Assembly: GCA_003448835.1 (NCBI GenBank)
Contig: DLXM01000047.1
Location: forward strand, 1-7,945
DNA from: Bacteroidota bacterium
Lineage (GTDB): Bacteria > Bacteroidota > Rhodothermia > Balneolales > HLUCCA01
DNA length: 7,945 nucleotides
Direction: 5' to 3'
Below are positions 6,585-7,945 of the stretch, in pieces. The notes under the pieces are model-generated. The model was given only the letters and a program-made list of their open reading frames with translations. It was not told the origin of the DNA and did no database searches. The position numbers were made by a program, and so were the translations under genes. The first letter of the stretch is position 1; each line of letters begins with the position of its first letter.

Positions 6585-7945
6585 TTAATTTAACTCCAGT
6601 TTTTCCAACAAATGAATGCGTTCGGGATCAGAATCAAACGATTTTTCCCACCACTCTTGTGCCTTTTCTTCCTCACCAAGTTTATCATATACATCACCCA
6701 AATGCTCAAATACAGTTGCACTTCCACCTTTTTCGGCAGCTGAAGCGATGTATTCAAGTGCTTTATTATAGTCTGCCTTCAAATAATAGATCCATCCCAG
6801 TGTGTCTAAATACGATGGGTTTTCAGGTTCAATTTGAAGTGATTTTTTGGACATTTCATACGCTTTTTCCAATTCCTGATTGTTTGTACTCAGGTAATAA
6901 GCATAATTATTCAGTGCTGTTGCGTTATTGGGATCCAAAACCAAAGATTGTTCATAAGCATCCCATGCCTCTGTTTTTCTGTCAGCGGTATATAATGCAT
7001 CACCCAGACTTCCAAATACAACAGATTTGAACGATCCTCTTGCCGGAGCCTGAGTCGATAACTTAAGCCATGTAATTCCCTGATCGGTTTCACCGGTGAA
7101 TGTCAAAGCACTTCCCACAAAAAATCGAATAAACGCATCTTCGGGGACATTTTTTTCGGCTTCATCACGCATTCCCAACAATGTGTCGAAATCACTTTGA
7201 CTGTATAAAAGCTGAATCAGTTGACGCCAGGCTGGTTCATTTTCTGGCATCAGGCGGATGGTCTCCAATAATCGAACTTTTGCAGCATCAAAATCTTCAA
7301 TTGTCAAATAAAAATCGGCTGCCAGTGCTTGTGCAGCAGCATCGTCCGGATTTTCGATAGCATAAACATCAATAATTTCAGCCGTTTTCTCCCGAAGTGG
7401 AATATTTTCGGTATCCCGGACAAACGTAGCCATTAAAAATTGAACCAATTCAACTTTAGTTTTTGATTCAACAGTAGAATCTCTCATCACATCCAGTAAA
7501 TGTTTACCAGCTTCTTCCCATTGATTTTGTTGAATGTAAAGATCAGCTAACGCCATTTTAATTTCAGGTCGACCGGGGTTTACAGTCAATGCTTTTTCGT
7601 AGATTTCCAGTGCTTTCTCGGGCTGACCCATCTCGATATATTGGCTTCCCAAAGACTGAAGAATTGCAGGATTTTCAGGATCTAAATCAAAAATAATCTG
7701 AAGTTCTTTTAACGCACCTTCTTTATCCTCAAGTTGTGTGAAATTTTGATACCGTTGGTAATGTACCTGCATATCAGAACCATGGACAGCAATAATTCGT
7801 GCATAAATGTCATTCGATTCTGCATACATAGCCTGATCTGAATACGATGTAGCAAGGAAGTACATGATATCAGCATCATTCGGTATTTTTGTATCGGCAA
7901 ATTTGAGTGTCTCGATCACCTGACTAAGTTGTCCTGCGCGAAAAT
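6585..7945 (-). CDS. Tetratricopeptide repeat protein, C-terminal part (5' end beyond the window)
   Basis: The frame is open from the right edge to TAA at 6585-6587, giving 452 visible codons. A GTG at 7917-7919 could serve as a start, but the eight codons before it (reading FRAGQLSQ) continue the same frame, and the repeat pattern is already under way. The gene therefore almost certainly begins outside the window. The whole visible part is TPR-like 34-residue helix-turn-helix units, roughly ten. Clear examples are AILQSLGSQYIEMGQPEKAL...YEKALTVNPG, ALNNYAYYLS...SLQIEPENP, SYLDTLGWIYYLKADYNKAL and VFEHLGDVYDKLGEEEKAQ, with the usual P at unit ends. TPR arrays are protein-binding scaffolds. 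No catalytic domain is seen, and any signal peptide would lie in the missing N-terminus. It stops 4 bp before the lipoprotein gene, implying co-transcription and a shared envelope role, possibly as a periplasmic or outer-membrane-attached scaffold. Confidence 0.9.
   Translation of the reverse strand, partial: FRAGQLSQVIETLKFADTKIPNDADIMYFLATSYSDQAMYAESNDIYARIIAVHGSDMQVHYQRYQNFTQLEDKEGALKELQIIFDLDPENPAILQSLGSQYIEMGQPEKALEIYEKALTVNPGRPEIKMALADLYIQQNQWEEAGKHLLDVMRDSTVESKTKVELVQFLMATFVRDTENIPLREKTAEIIDVYAIENPDDAAAQALAADFYLTIEDFDAAKVRLLETIRLMPENEPAWRQLIQLLYSQSDFDTLLGMRDEAEKNVPEDAFIRFFVGSALTFTGETDQGITWLKLSTQAPARGSFKSVVFGSLGDALYTADRKTEAWDAYEQSLVLDPNNATALNNYAYYLSTNNQELEKAYEMSKKSLQIEPENPSYLDTLGWIYYLKADYNKALEYIASAAEKGGSATVFEHLGDVYDKLGEEEKAQEWWEKSFDSDPERIHLLEKLELN

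Noticed and set aside
6659..7030. 123-residue plus-strand frame, and short minus-strand frames at 6911-7093 and 7709-7900
   Set aside because: All sit inside the TPR gene in other frames; the TPR periodicity shows which frame is coding.
1..7945. CRISPR array, insertion sequence, tRNA or defence system
   Set aside because: No regularly spaced repeats, transposase-like frames, terminal inverted repeats, cloverleaf-like sequence or recognisable immunity domains were found on either strand.

Overview
The window reads as ordinary chromosome from a bacterium of the Bacteroidota/Balneolota group. Three observations support this. The order TPR protein, DUF4292-type lipoprotein, EnvC/M23-like protein is one I associate with that group. 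Base composition is AT-leaning. None of the visible starts has a well-placed Shine-Dalgarno sequence. The phylum-level call is an inference; no rRNA or other marker is present.

Layout: (1) Positions 1-1100, minus strand, hold the first 366 codons of gcvP (glycine cleavage system P protein); the rest lies beyond the left edge. (2) Positions 1101-1422 are a 322-bp divergent intergenic region with a 12-bp perfect palindrome and a cluster of AATTC/GAATT half-sites, but no RNA gene or riboswitch that I can recognise. (3) Positions 1423-2694, plus strand, hold a 423-residue protein made of three PAS domains with no output domain. Its first PAS looks like a LOV domain whose photoactive cysteine position is proline. 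It is the only plus-strand gene. (4) Positions 2696-7945, minus strand, hold a compact same-strand series. In transcription order this is a TPR protein (5' end outside the window), a DUF4292-like lipoprotein, an EnvC-like amidase activator with a degenerate LytM domain, a small four-helix membrane protein, scpB and a methylmalonyl-CoA epimerase. Gaps are 4, 12, 37, 54 and 2 bp.

How the genes fit together: the first three genes of the series look like an envelope module: a TPR scaffold, a lipoprotein probably in the outer membrane, and a secreted coiled-coil regulator of peptidoglycan amidases. The next three are functionally mixed (unknown membrane protein, chromosome condensation, propionyl/methylmalonyl-CoA metabolism). 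The 37-bp gap between the envelope genes and the membrane protein carries two abutting perfect palindromes and is the likeliest place for a regulatory boundary.

I see no CRISPR array, mobile element, tRNA, rRNA, toxin-antitoxin pair or defence system. The least routine items are the effector-less PAS/LOV-like protein with its palindrome-rich upstream region, and the double palindrome at 4391-4413.
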